Notes under the pieces: generated by a model
The model's database searches: none
Told to the model about the DNA's origin: nothing
The model's input: only the letters and a program-made list of their open reading frames with translations
Shown: piece after piece, positions 50,676 to 58,573 of the stretch
How the letters are laid out: each line of letters starts with the position of its first letter
How positions within the stretch are numbered: position 1 is the first letter of the stretch
Position numbers and translations under genes: made by a program
NCBI RefSeq assembly: GCF_047344985.1
Contig: NZ_CP178861.1
Coordinates: forward strand, 2,170,001 to 2,234,000
DNA from: Bdellovibrio sp047344985
Lineage (GTDB): Bacteria > Bdellovibrionota > Bdellovibrionia > Bdellovibrionales > Bdellovibrionaceae
DNA: 64,000 nucleotides
Direction: 5' to 3'

Positions 50676-51302
50676 TTAGTTGAAAATTCCGTAGAAAGTT
50701 TGTGAGCAGTTGTAACCGTTCACTCTTAGAACCGTCACCTTCGCGTAAAGTCTTTGACCTGAAGAAGTCAAAAGACCGCCCGCCATCATCGGATCTGGAG
50801 AGTCTACACGCATTTCAATGGAACCTGTTGTTGTCAAAAGAGTTGGGACTACGATATCGCCACCAGCAAATCCCATTTGACCCACAGAGTACGTTTGCAA
50901 TGCATAAGTACCAGGTTGGATCACGCAGGAAGGATTGTAAGGGTCGATCTCTTGTCTTGCTACGACCATTTGTCCCTGCATCGCGATAGGTCCTTCGTAA
51001 TTACGATAGTTATTACCTGATGCATTAGGAGTGATGCGTGTTGATTGACCAACCAATTGCATGTTTGAGAACGTGATATTTCCGTTCGCACTTTGCATTT
51101 GGAAAGTTGTCAAAACAACAGGTGTCGGAATAGAGCCCGCGCAGTTTGTGCATCCACTTCCATAAATTGGAGGGACCACTGCACCACCGCCGCCACCGCC
51201 GTTGTTACAAGCCGCCAAAGCGAGAACCATTCCCAGCGCTGCGAAAGCTCGTAAGATGTACTTTGCTGGAAAACTTAAAGTTTTATAGTTAAGTCTTTCC
51301 AT
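50676..51302 (-). CDS. Lipoprotein with poly-Gly linker
   Basis: This 208-residue protein has a long signal with the lipobox LAAC (residue ~32) followed by NNGGGGGGA, a flexible linker. The rest has many beta strands (LTTFQMQSANGNITFSNMQL, GPIAMQGQMVVARQEIDPYN, SIEMRVDSPDPMMAGGLLTS) and cysteines in pairs (GCTNCAG). The ATG has AGGAGAAG upstream. I do not recognise the family. The lipoprotein gene at 51422-52192 follows the same direction; between them lies the second copy of the hairpin element. Confidence 0.72.
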   Translation of the reverse strand: MERLNYKTLSFPAKYILRAFAALGMVLALAACNNGGGGGGAVVPPIYGSGCTNCAGSIPTPVVLTTFQMQSANGNITFSNMQLVGQSTRITPNASGNNYRNYEGPIAMQGQMVVARQEIDPYNPSCVIQPGTYALQTYSVGQMGFAGGDIVVPTLLTTTGSIEMRVDSPDPMMAGGLLTSSGQRLYAKVTVLRVNGYNCSQTFYGIFN

Positions 51303-51369
51303 TTTTCTTCTCCTGATATTCCGGGTTAAAAATCTTTCGTTAATCTTGTTAATTAAATCGTTAATTTAA

Positions 51370-51421
51370 GCTGCTTCAGTTCCGCGACCCGAGGTCGTTC
51401 CACTCTGCCGGCCTCCGCCGA
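51370..51421. repeat. Dispersed two-hairpin GC-rich element, copy 2 (next to a stop codon)
   Basis: This 52-bp copy starts GCTGCTTCAGTTCC. Hairpin 1 is CGACC-CGA-GGTCG (51385-51397), one base pair longer if a G-T wobble is counted, and hairpin 2 is CGGC-CTCC-GCCG. The element's end abuts the TAG stop (51422-51424) of the lipoprotein gene on the minus strand, so the 3' end of that gene was probably defined by its arrival or it forms a 3' UTR. Confidence 0.85.
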
Positions 51422-52192
51422 CTACTTCATAGCTGCCGCTTTGTCCAATCCGCTGAAAGTTCCCAACAATCTGTAGCCGTCGCCTGGGTATGGAGTGTTT
51501 TTGTTGATCACAGCTGAAGCGCGGCAGTTGTAAGGACCTTCGTAGATGTACCAGCATTTTCTGTAAGGTGATTGTTGAGCGTAAGATTGCGCGAAGTTTT
51601 TGTAGTACACGCGACCTGACACTGCACCTGAACCTTGAGCGTCACCTTGGTTGATATAGTTATCGAATACTAGAACGATCGCACCGTAAGCATCTTGGAA
51701 GAAAGCTGAGAAGTAGTACTTACCATTGATGATAAACCATCTGTTGAATTCAGCTTCCATAAGGCCCGCGTCTTTCAACTTATACATATCAACGTTAGTG
51801 CCTGAACCTGCTTCAAAACGACCTTCATAGTTGTAACCAGTATCTACGTAAGAGATTTTCACTGAACCTGCATAACGACCGTTTCCAGCGTTTTGCAAAT
51901 CCACAGTCAACTTGAAGTTAGATGGATTGTTCAATGGATGCATTGCTACGTAAGAGTTAAACTCAGCAATAGATACTGGAGTGAAGTTCACTGTATTAGA
52001 ACCTGTTGAAGAACCCGTTGAAGTTCCTGAACCAGGACCTTCTGGAGAAACAGGTGTTGAACCATCATTAGTGATTGGCTGATAAACTCCGTTTGCAGAG
52101 TTTGTTTGAAACTCATTGCTCTTACCGCAACCAACACCTGCAAGTGCAAACGCTGCTAGAAGGAAGATCAGTTTTGAGTTGAATGTTTTCAT
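51422..52192 (-). CDS. Lipoprotein with Ser/Thr/Gly linker
   Basis: This 256-residue protein has a lipobox GVGC (Cys22) and a disordered linker (SGTSTGSSTGSNTVNFTPVS). The remaining ~180 residues look globular and beta-rich, with aromatic-rich segments (NRWFIINGKYYFSAFFQDAY, VYYKNFAQSYAQQSPYRKCW) and two cysteines that could pair (KCWYIYEGPYNC). The gene stops (GLDKAAAMK) exactly at the edge of hairpin element copy 2. The AGAGAGG upstream of the ATG fits a ribosome site. The family is unknown. Confidence 0.75.
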   Translation of the reverse strand: MKTFNSKLIFLLAAFALAGVGCGKSNEFQTNSANGVYQPITNDGSTPVSPEGPGSGTSTGSSTGSNTVNFTPVSIAEFNSYVAMHPLNNPSNFKLTVDLQNAGNGRYAGSVKISYVDTGYNYEGRFEAGSGTNVDMYKLKDAGLMEAEFNRWFIINGKYYFSAFFQDAYGAIVLVFDNYINQGDAQGSGAVSGRVYYKNFAQSYAQQSPYRKCWYIYEGPYNCRASAVINKNTPYPGDGYRLLGTFSGLDKAAAMK

Positions 52193-52563
52193 ATCAGCCT
52201 CTCTTTAAGAAGTTCGGTTTTAAAAAGAACCTCTCACCAAGACTCTATTGCGATGCCTGTGCCAATCTTGCCTAACCCACATAACCCTCTGAAACCATGG
52301 ATCTTTTATGAGGTTTCTCAGGGTGACACAAATGGGGGTTGAGCGTCTAATGTCTGCGGAAGGAGCGCAAAAAGGGCACACAGTCACATCTTGAGACATC
52401 TAAAAGTTCGACAAAAAACTAAATATTAGAGATCTTTCCTCGGTTTATCTCAAAACCCGCCGCTGAAAATTAGAGTTTTTCGAACAGCAACACTTAATTT
52501 TTTCAGCTCCATATAAAATCTCAAATTTTTAACGATAATAACTAGGTATGCTAAGGAGTCGAA
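52193..52563. other. Intergenic region with a conserved motif upstream of the pilin operon
   Basis: These 371 bp have no coding ORF that I can support. The segment 52280-52322 can fold as a long imperfect hairpin (CCCTCTGAAACC against GGTTTCTCAGGG). At 52399-52447 lies the first copy of the 49-bp motif shared with 56526-56574. AAGGAGTCGAA precedes the TTG start of the first pilin-like gene. Confidence 0.6.
52399..52447 (+). repeat. 49-bp conserved intergenic motif, copy A
   Basis: TCTAAAAGTTCGAC is followed by an A-rich core and then TTTCCTCGG(T/C)TTA. It matches copy B at 56526-56574 in 43 of 49 positions. Copy A ends 116 bp before the TTG start of the pilin-like operon. It may hold a promoter or a regulator site: TAAA, 15 bp, CTCGGTTTA loosely recalls a sigma-28 element, though not convincingly. 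Confidence 0.75.
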
Positions 52564-53529
52564 TTGTTTCCAGATCAACATGAAGACTTGAAAAACCAAA
52601 GAGGTTCCATTCTCGTCTACGTCCTCGTGATGATTGCGGCGCTTTCTATTTTTAGTATTTCGTTTAGCAGTACCATCACGAATCTTCAGAAACATGTGTC
52701 TCATTCTAAGACTTCCATCAATACGAATTTCGACTTAACTCAAATGGTCCGCTTGATAAAGCTACCTAACGGGTTGGCGGAGTCGGCAGGGCTTGCCGAC
52801 AATAGTTTACTCTACACTTGTCTTAATGGTGGAACGACACCAACCTGTGCAGAGAATTGCTGTACTCACGGAACCACTTCCGGCTTTTATTATGTGGACC
52901 CGTCTGACACCAACACCAATGTTTCCCTTAAAAGAAGACTTCTCGGCCCCCAGAGTGCTCCGACGTTTTATCATTTCAACGGAGCTCCTTGTACACCGAC
53001 GGCCAATAACTCGGCCGAATGTGCTTATAGCCTTTGGGGAACTTTTACAACAGTGTGCCCAGGAGGCTCGCCGACTTGCGAGCACGCAGAGCATTTAAAA
53101 ATTTCCGCTCATTTGCGCGCCAATCCGAAGGCCTTTACCAATCAAGTTTTGATGAAGGATCAAGATGTGGATTTTATCTACTTCAATGATCGCAACTACA
53201 AACCTTCCATCGTTCCGATTCCAGATGTGACCCTTTATCTGGGCGACGGGATAGACAAGGAAGTTTCTGTCCTCGGTGACTCAGGCAACCCGTCCGAAAT
53301 CCAAAATTTTGTTTTCACTAAATGTATTAGCGAAAATCCAGGAACGGTTCAACTCACGACTCCCGCAGATCAACCCTTCAGCGGAGGAGTTGCGAAAATC
53401 AGACTCAAGGCCATAGCACTGGGCGACGCAAAAATCACAATGCAAATCAGCGACGGTGCCCTTGAGAATAATCTTTCCAAAGAGTATTCATTGAATGTCA
53501 AAGTCATTCCAGGAGTTTCACCGCCATGA
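52564..53529 (+). CDS. Pilin-like protein with C-terminal Ig-like domain
   Basis: This 321-residue protein starts at a TTG at 52564, fixed by AAGGAG upstream. Its N-terminus (NQRGSILVYVLVMIAALSIF) resembles the hydrophobic helix of PilX-like minor pilins. The central domain contains VCPGGSPTCEHAEHLKIS, a disulfide motif shared with the next two genes. The C-terminal 110 residues (YKPSIVPIPDVTLYLGDG to the end) are a putative Ig/cadherin-like domain paralogous to that of 55582-56517; both contain GxPSEIQ and DGxxENNLS. The gene overlaps the vWA pilin gene by 4 bp. A pilus-tip or surface role is inferred. Confidence 0.78.
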   Translation: MFPDQHEDLKNQRGSILVYVLVMIAALSIFSISFSSTITNLQKHVSHSKTSINTNFDLTQMVRLIKLPNGLAESAGLADNSLLYTCLNGGTTPTCAENCCTHGTTSGFYYVDPSDTNTNVSLKRRLLGPQSAPTFYHFNGAPCTPTANNSAECAYSLWGTFTTVCPGGSPTCEHAEHLKISAHLRANPKAFTNQVLMKDQDVDFIYFNDRNYKPSIVPIPDVTLYLGDGIDKEVSVLGDSGNPSEIQNFVFTKCISENPGTVQLTTPADQPFSGGVAKIRLKAIALGDAKITMQISDGALENNLSKEYSLNVKVIPGVSPP

Positions 53530-55580
53530 AAACTTCTTTAACCACCACAAAAGGTTTTACTCTTGTTGAAATCCTCGTCGCCCTGGGAGTTTTTAGTTTT
53601 GTCGTCACAGGAGTGATGTCTTTCTCGGCCTGGATTATTCGCTCTGTGCAAACAGAAGCTTCGAAGTCCGATCGAAACGTTGAAAATCTTGAAATGTTAA
53701 AACTCTTCACGCAGCCCGTTTATTTTGGCGCTTTAAGCAAGTACCCGGACAATGCGCAACTCAAGTCCTGCATGACAACGGACACCGTAGAGTGCGACAG
53801 CAGCGTAGAGTATTCTGTAAATCCTTTCGACTTAGCGACGAATCAACCGTTGGGTTTGGCCAGCGGTTCGGTAGATCCTACAATCAAAGATCAGGTTTTC
53901 TTTAAAGTTCACTGCCCCAACAATGCATTGAAATGTGATAAAGCAGACTACTTCACGGTGATTGTGAAAACGTACTTCGATCAACACGGAATTAGTTTTT
54001 CTAGCATTGAAAAACAAGGTGTCGTGGTTCCCGAGTTTAACAATGTTGTGACCTATGTACCCGATGCGACTTTAGCACCGGGGCGTCCCATCAACGTCCT
54101 TTTGTTTTTGGATAACTCTAACAGTATGGCTTTTGCAAAAGATCAAATTAAGGATGCTTTGGATGCCCTTATAAATAAGATTTCTAAGATGGATGTCACT
54201 TTGGGGATTTATACGTTAAGCACGTCATCATATTCAAAACCATCTTATTATTACTATGACAGCGATGGCCAGCAAGTCTTCATGACCGCGCCCCCTAAAA
54301 CTCCTGGATTTGTTTATTACGAATTAGATACGGCCATAGCCACTTACCCCTCCCGATACACAAATCAAGATCCGTCATATCTTCTCACCTCGCTCGGTTC
54401 TTCCTACAGGACCTTCGAATTCCTCTCAACAGATTCCGACACCGTTAGAGCCACCAAAATAAGTGCGGTAAAAAATCTCGTGGAATACTTGCTTGCTAAT
54501 CCTGGCGCCGGAATGGACACGCCTTTATGTAATTTAGTTCGTCTATTAGAAGCTCCCGGTCCGTTCGCTCCCTTTAATTTTGACTCTATGACTCCCACGG
54601 CGATGTTCATTATTTCAAACGAAGACGATGAGTCCAATGCTAAACCCAGTTACCAGGGCGGTTGCCAAAAATCTGAGACAATAAAATGGACAATAGATCC
54701 GGACTACTATCACTATTGGGGAAAAGCACAGACCTATAAAATGGACGTTGAAGCCAATGCCACGATGGACGGAGCTCCCTATCATGCAGCAGTGCCCATT
54801 ACTTATGAAGTTCCTTACGACGCGACTAAAACCCCGGGCGCGGACTGTTTGACCGATGCAAACTCTAAGATCAGTCAAATTGAAACTGCCTTCGTTAATA
54901 TTTATTCTGGTTTAGCATGGACATATAAAGTCGGTGACGGTTTCACAATCAAAAAATGCACCGTCGACAATTCCACTACAATACCTATCAGCTTGAGAAA
55001 CCTGACCCCTCAGGATATCTGCCAGCAAATTGCCAACGGTCAGAAGAAGATGCAGGCCTCTTATATCGAAGGTAGCTGCTACGAAAACTTTCAACCCGGA
55101 GGCTCGGGCGCCACTGGTGGGCACATTAGCACAACCTCCTTTTTTTCATCAACAATAGACAATGTCGTTGATACGACTTACGCCGCCATTCAAAAAACTC
55201 TGGGCTTGGAAAATCTTTATTATACAGCGGTTGTTCATCCTGATGCCACGACTTGCACGATTACTCCGGGCTCTCAAGTGGGCACCCGCTACATGAATCT
55301 TGCAAAAAAACCAGGAGTGAAATCTTCCGTCATTCCGGTTTGTAATACGAGTTATACCGGACAAATGGATAAAATCGTTCAGTGGACCGAAGCCCTTGGC
55401 GCCAATGATATTCAACTCACACCATCTGTGGCCGCCAATATGAGTGGTGTTGAAATCGTCCGATCAGGAGTGACTATAAAACTTATTGCCAATGTAGATT
55501 ATCAACTTTCCGGAACAGTTCTGATTTTCAAAACCGGGCTTCTTCAGCCCAACGATCTGATAAAGGTGTATTTAAAGTAA
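53526..55580 (+). CDS. Type IV prepilin-like protein with von Willebrand factor A domain
   Basis: This 684-residue protein has a class III signal KGFTLVEILVALGVFSFVVT (cleavage expected after Gly10, with Glu at mature position 5). The central domain contains the shared HCPNNALKCDKADYF motif (Cys130, Cys137). From about residue 188 a vWA domain begins: INVLLFLDNSNSMAFAKDQI holds the MIDAS DxSxS at Asp196-Ser198-Ser200, and GMDTPLCNL and SNEDDES could give the Thr and Asp that complete it. A vWA-tipped pilin would bind a surface ligand in a metal-dependent way. It is in an operon with two other pilin-like proteins. Confidence 0.8.
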   Translation: MKTSLTTTKGFTLVEILVALGVFSFVVTGVMSFSAWIIRSVQTEASKSDRNVENLEMLKLFTQPVYFGALSKYPDNAQLKSCMTTDTVECDSSVEYSVNPFDLATNQPLGLASGSVDPTIKDQVFFKVHCPNNALKCDKADYFTVIVKTYFDQHGISFSSIEKQGVVVPEFNNVVTYVPDATLAPGRPINVLLFLDNSNSMAFAKDQIKDALDALINKISKMDVTLGIYTLSTSSYSKPSYYYYDSDGQQVFMTAPPKTPGFVYYELDTAIATYPSRYTNQDPSYLLTSLGSSYRTFEFLSTDSDTVRATKISAVKNLVEYLLANPGAGMDTPLCNLVRLLEAPGPFAPFNFDSMTPTAMFIISNEDDESNAKPSYQGGCQKSETIKWTIDPDYYHYWGKAQTYKMDVEANATMDGAPYHAAVPITYEVPYDATKTPGADCLTDANSKISQIETAFVNIYSGLAWTYKVGDGFTIKKCTVDNSTTIPISLRNLTPQDICQQIANGQKKMQASYIEGSCYENFQPGGSGATGGHISTTSFFSSTIDNVVDTTYAAIQKTLGLENLYYTAVVHPDATTCTITPGSQVGTRYMNLAKKPGVKSSVIPVCNTSYTGQMDKIVQWTEALGANDIQLTPSVAANMSGVEIVRSGVTIKLIANVDYQLSGTVLIFKTGLLQPNDLIKVYLK

Positions 55581-55581
55581 C

Positions 55582-56517
55582 ATGCTCAGAGACAATAAAG
55601 GACTCTCAGTCATTGAACTTATGGTCGGAATTGGCATTCTTGCTATATCTGCCGTCGTCGTTTTCATGCCTCAGATTGAAATTCAAAAAAGGATCTCTGA
55701 CGTTGATAAAAAAGCTTCGCGAATTATACAAAACAACGATTTAAAACAAAAAATTCTCGCTACGGAAACGGCTCTTTCTCGAAGTGCCTTGGTCTCTCCT
55801 GAAAATGATGCTCTTTGTCCCTGCACTCAGGGCGGAAACTTTTTTTCAAGTTCGGCAACCAAGGTCTGCCTTCTTAGCCAGTGTCAGGCCAATCAAGATG
55901 TCTATTTTTCTTTTTTCGATCCCAAGGCGACGTCTTTGACTCGGCTCAGTGGAACGATGGCAGCTCCTGTCTATTACTCAAAATCGGGGGAACCTTGTCC
56001 TAACTCCGCAGCCCCGCCGGGAAGCGATCCTGAAAAGATCTGTGGATACAAGGCGGTTACAAAATACAGAGCCCACTGCCCTGGAGACCTATCCGCTTGT
56101 GATCATGCGGACTATCTCATTTTGACACTGGAGCTTTTTCCTTTGGAAGCTGGATCACAGCTTAAGTACGAAAAGACTCAGTTCATTTATTCAGTTCCTT
56201 TAAATTACAAACCTATCATCGCGGCGATTTCCGATCTTTCGCTAAACGTGGCCGAACAGAAAAAAATCGCCGTCACGGCGGATGCTGGGGACCCTTCAGA
56301 AATTCAAAAATTTATCTTTCAGTTATGCGAGAGCCAACAGCCCAACGTGGTCGAGGTTAAATGCTATAAGTTTGTAAATGGAGTGGCGCAAATCATTCTT
56401 ACTGGAAAAGTCCCTGGCTCGACCCAGGTTCGTCTGCAAATCAATGACGGCGGGTTTGAAAACAATCTCTCAAATCCTCTCAGCTTCAACGTAACAGTCC
56501 CACCACCCCCTCCTTAA
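55582..56517 (+). CDS. Type IV prepilin-like protein with C-terminal Ig-like domain
   Basis: This 311-residue protein has the prepilin motif KGLSVIELMVGIGILAIS (cleavage after Gly7, Glu at mature position 5). The central domain contains HCPGDLSACDHADYLI, sharing the Cys-Pro...Cys-x-(H/K)-A-(D/E) motif with both upstream proteins. The C-terminal domain (YKPIIAAISDLSLNVAEQKK to GGFENNLSNP) is paralogous to that of 52564-53529. The gene starts two bases after the vWA pilin stop. The product ends in a proline run (VPPPPP). It probably assembles with the other two as a pseudopilin complex. Confidence 0.8.
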   Translation: MLRDNKGLSVIELMVGIGILAISAVVVFMPQIEIQKRISDVDKKASRIIQNNDLKQKILATETALSRSALVSPENDALCPCTQGGNFFSSSATKVCLLSQCQANQDVYFSFFDPKATSLTRLSGTMAAPVYYSKSGEPCPNSAAPPGSDPEKICGYKAVTKYRAHCPGDLSACDHADYLILTLELFPLEAGSQLKYEKTQFIYSVPLNYKPIIAAISDLSLNVAEQKKIAVTADAGDPSEIQKFIFQLCESQQPNVVEVKCYKFVNGVAQIILTGKVPGSTQVRLQINDGGFENNLSNPLSFNVTVPPPPP

Positions 56518-56525
56518 AAAAACTG

Positions 56526-56574
56526 TCTAAAAGTTCGACGAAAAAATAAATATTTAAGATTTTTCCTCGGCTTA
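56526..56574 (+). repeat. 49-bp conserved intergenic motif, copy B
   Basis: This copy begins 9 bp past the stop of the last pilin-like gene and ends 40 bp before a small ORF (56615-56692). It matches copy A (52399-52447) at 43 of 49 positions and has the same TCTAAAAGTTCGAC start and TTTCCTCGG core. The position suggests a promoter or binding site that precedes each of two transcripts. Confidence 0.75.
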
Positions 56575-56614
56575 CCGAAATGGGATTTGTACAGAATTTA
56601 TAAAGGAAATAGTC

Positions 56615-56692
56615 ATGACAATCACAGCAACAAACGTATTGATCTTGGGCGCCGTTTTCATGTTCGCAGCCCGAGTCTTTTTGGGATTCTAA
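56615..56692 (+). CDS. Possible 25-residue membrane peptide
   Basis: The frame from the ATG at 56615 reads MTITATNVLILGAVFMFAAR and then VFLGF. AAAGGA lies 7 bp upstream. Almost the entire peptide is one hydrophobic helix. Conserved motif B lies just upstream, which makes transcription plausible. Evidence is limited to the ribosome site and hydrophobicity, so it may be chance. Confidence 0.45.
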   Translation: MTITATNVLILGAVFMFAARVFLGF

Positions 56693-56710
56693 TTTTTAGA
56701 TTTTCGTTAT

Positions 56711-58537
56711 TTAAAATTTTGCGTGCAGATAGATCATCCCCTGCACTTTCTTTTCCGTCGTTCCCATCACAGGACTGACCGGTCCGATAACTCCAAATGG
56801 AGTGATTTGATTTCCGCGTGTCTGCGAAACAGAAGCACCGATTTCCACGAGCTTGCTTAATTTCTTAGTCCAATCAATGTGAACCGAAGAAACTGGAACC
56901 GTGTCATAAAACGGGTCTTTGCTTTTATTTGAAACAATTCTGCCAAGGTCCGCACCAACTGAAAACGTACCCAGTTTTTCCGTTGGCACAACCGCCTTGA
57001 TTGAATTTTTCAAAGCGACAGCGGAAGTCACATTCACGCCTTCAAGAAAATAAACGTCTGTTCCCACGACAAGGTAAGCTTCTTTTTTATCAGGTTTACT
57101 TGTGTCGTAGATCACGCCAATACGATCGTAAGTCGTGTTTAATTCTCCATGATGTGTTTGCTCAATATCGCGCGGCTGCCAACTCCACGTTCTATCCGCA
57201 GACACCGTAAGGTTCAGATCTTTCCATTGATGATCCACGCCCGCTTTGATTTCATTACGAACTCCCGAAGAGGTCGTCTTTTTCTGATCTCCGCCAGGCG
57301 GTCTTAAATCCAAAGCCACCGTGTTGATTTCAATTTTTCCAGTCGTATCATTGATACGCGCTTCCCCTTTTAAGTGAGAGCCGAAAAACAAACTGCTGCG
57401 CTCCCCTTCCTTAAATGTTCTTGTCATCGCATCATAACCGGGCGCTGAAATTTTTAAAGCACCACCATAAACTTCAGCCGTCGCACGCACTTCATCGACC
57501 AGCATTCCATCAGTAACAATGCTTGTTCCTGTGCGCGCTGAAACTCCGGCTGCTTCCAAACGGTAGGTGCCTTCGTCCGTCATCACCTTTGTTCCAAGCA
57601 TGAATCCTTTCACGGAGTCTGATCCAAATTGCGCTGAAATCGTTTGTTCATTTTGGCTTGCTCTCACTGTCAGCGCCGCAGAGTCCGGTTTAAATCTTGC
57701 CACGCCTTCAATGGAGTCTTGCACCCACTGTGCTGTGGCAGGAACATACTCGTGCAATTTTCCAGGACGAGATTCCACGTACTGGGTTCCGGTAAGAACG
57801 CCAAGAACCTTAGACGAAACGTCGACCGCCGATTGAAGTGATTTTTGTTTTGTATTGTAGATTTGCGAATAGTTTTGAACGTAGTATTCGCCCGTTTTTG
57901 GGTCGCGGAAATGCAGGATCGCGTGACCTCCGGTATTGTCTTTTGTGAGATCTTGCTGCCATTGTCCATTGTGGCGACCGACAGCTTCAAAGCCTAAGTT
58001 CTTCGCCACTTCACCCAAGAGCTTGTGAATGTCTCCGCAGACTCCGCCTTCTTTAGCCGCTTTCACGGCATTTTGATAAACGGATTCCAGATTTTTATTT
58101 TCTTTGCCTGTTTCGCTATAACCATTCGACAGACGACTTCCCAGCATGCTTAAGAATAATAACTTTTCCTCTGGTTTTAATCCCGCGATATTGCCTTTAG
58201 TAAATTTCAAAGCGTTGTCAAGATTGCTTTGATTTAAAAACTGCGTGTAATAGCCATTCACCACCACAAGGCGCTCATTAGAAATATTTAGATCTTGCGG
58301 ATTTTTGAAAACAACATCGAGTTCTTTACCAACGACTTTGGTATCAGCGATAAAATAAGCATCCACCCATTTTGAATTGCCAGCCTTCAAAGCTTTAGCG
58401 ACTTTTTCTAAAGCGTTGACGGGTTTACTTTCTTCCGTCGTGCAGGTGATGCAAGGCCCTTCTGCTTCTGTTGCAAAAAGCGAGATGGAAAATCCCAAAA
58501 CCCCTACGACGCTGGTAAGAACGATCTGTTTTCTCAT
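56711..58537 (-). CDS. Secreted transglutaminase-like domain fused to an outer-membrane barrel
   Basis: This 608-residue protein has a signal peptide (residues 1-22) and a short Cys-rich stretch (GPCITCTTEESK). Residues about 110-240 resemble a transglutaminase-like fold: Cys167 in GGVCGDIHKLL, His205 in TGGHAILHF and Asp212 in FRDPKTGEYY form a probable triad. The C-terminal ~330 residues alternate polar and hydrophobic strands and end in GMIYLHAKF, with the aromatic C-terminus expected of an outer-membrane barrel. A surface-displayed peptidase or cross-linker is inferred. It is a single gene opposite the pilin operon. Confidence 0.65.
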   Translation of the reverse strand: MRKQIVLTSVVGVLGFSISLFATEAEGPCITCTTEESKPVNALEKVAKALKAGNSKWVDAYFIADTKVVGKELDVVFKNPQDLNISNERLVVVNGYYTQFLNQSNLDNALKFTKGNIAGLKPEEKLLFLSMLGSRLSNGYSETGKENKNLESVYQNAVKAAKEGGVCGDIHKLLGEVAKNLGFEAVGRHNGQWQQDLTKDNTGGHAILHFRDPKTGEYYVQNYSQIYNTKQKSLQSAVDVSSKVLGVLTGTQYVESRPGKLHEYVPATAQWVQDSIEGVARFKPDSAALTVRASQNEQTISAQFGSDSVKGFMLGTKVMTDEGTYRLEAAGVSARTGTSIVTDGMLVDEVRATAEVYGGALKISAPGYDAMTRTFKEGERSSLFFGSHLKGEARINDTTGKIEINTVALDLRPPGGDQKKTTSSGVRNEIKAGVDHQWKDLNLTVSADRTWSWQPRDIEQTHHGELNTTYDRIGVIYDTSKPDKKEAYLVVGTDVYFLEGVNVTSAVALKNSIKAVVPTEKLGTFSVGADLGRIVSNKSKDPFYDTVPVSSVHIDWTKKLSKLVEIGASVSQTRGNQITPFGVIGPVSPVMGTTEKKVQGMIYLHAKF

Positions 58538-58573
58538 ATCGTTCTTTTCGGGAAAATGGACGTGAAACTGAAA

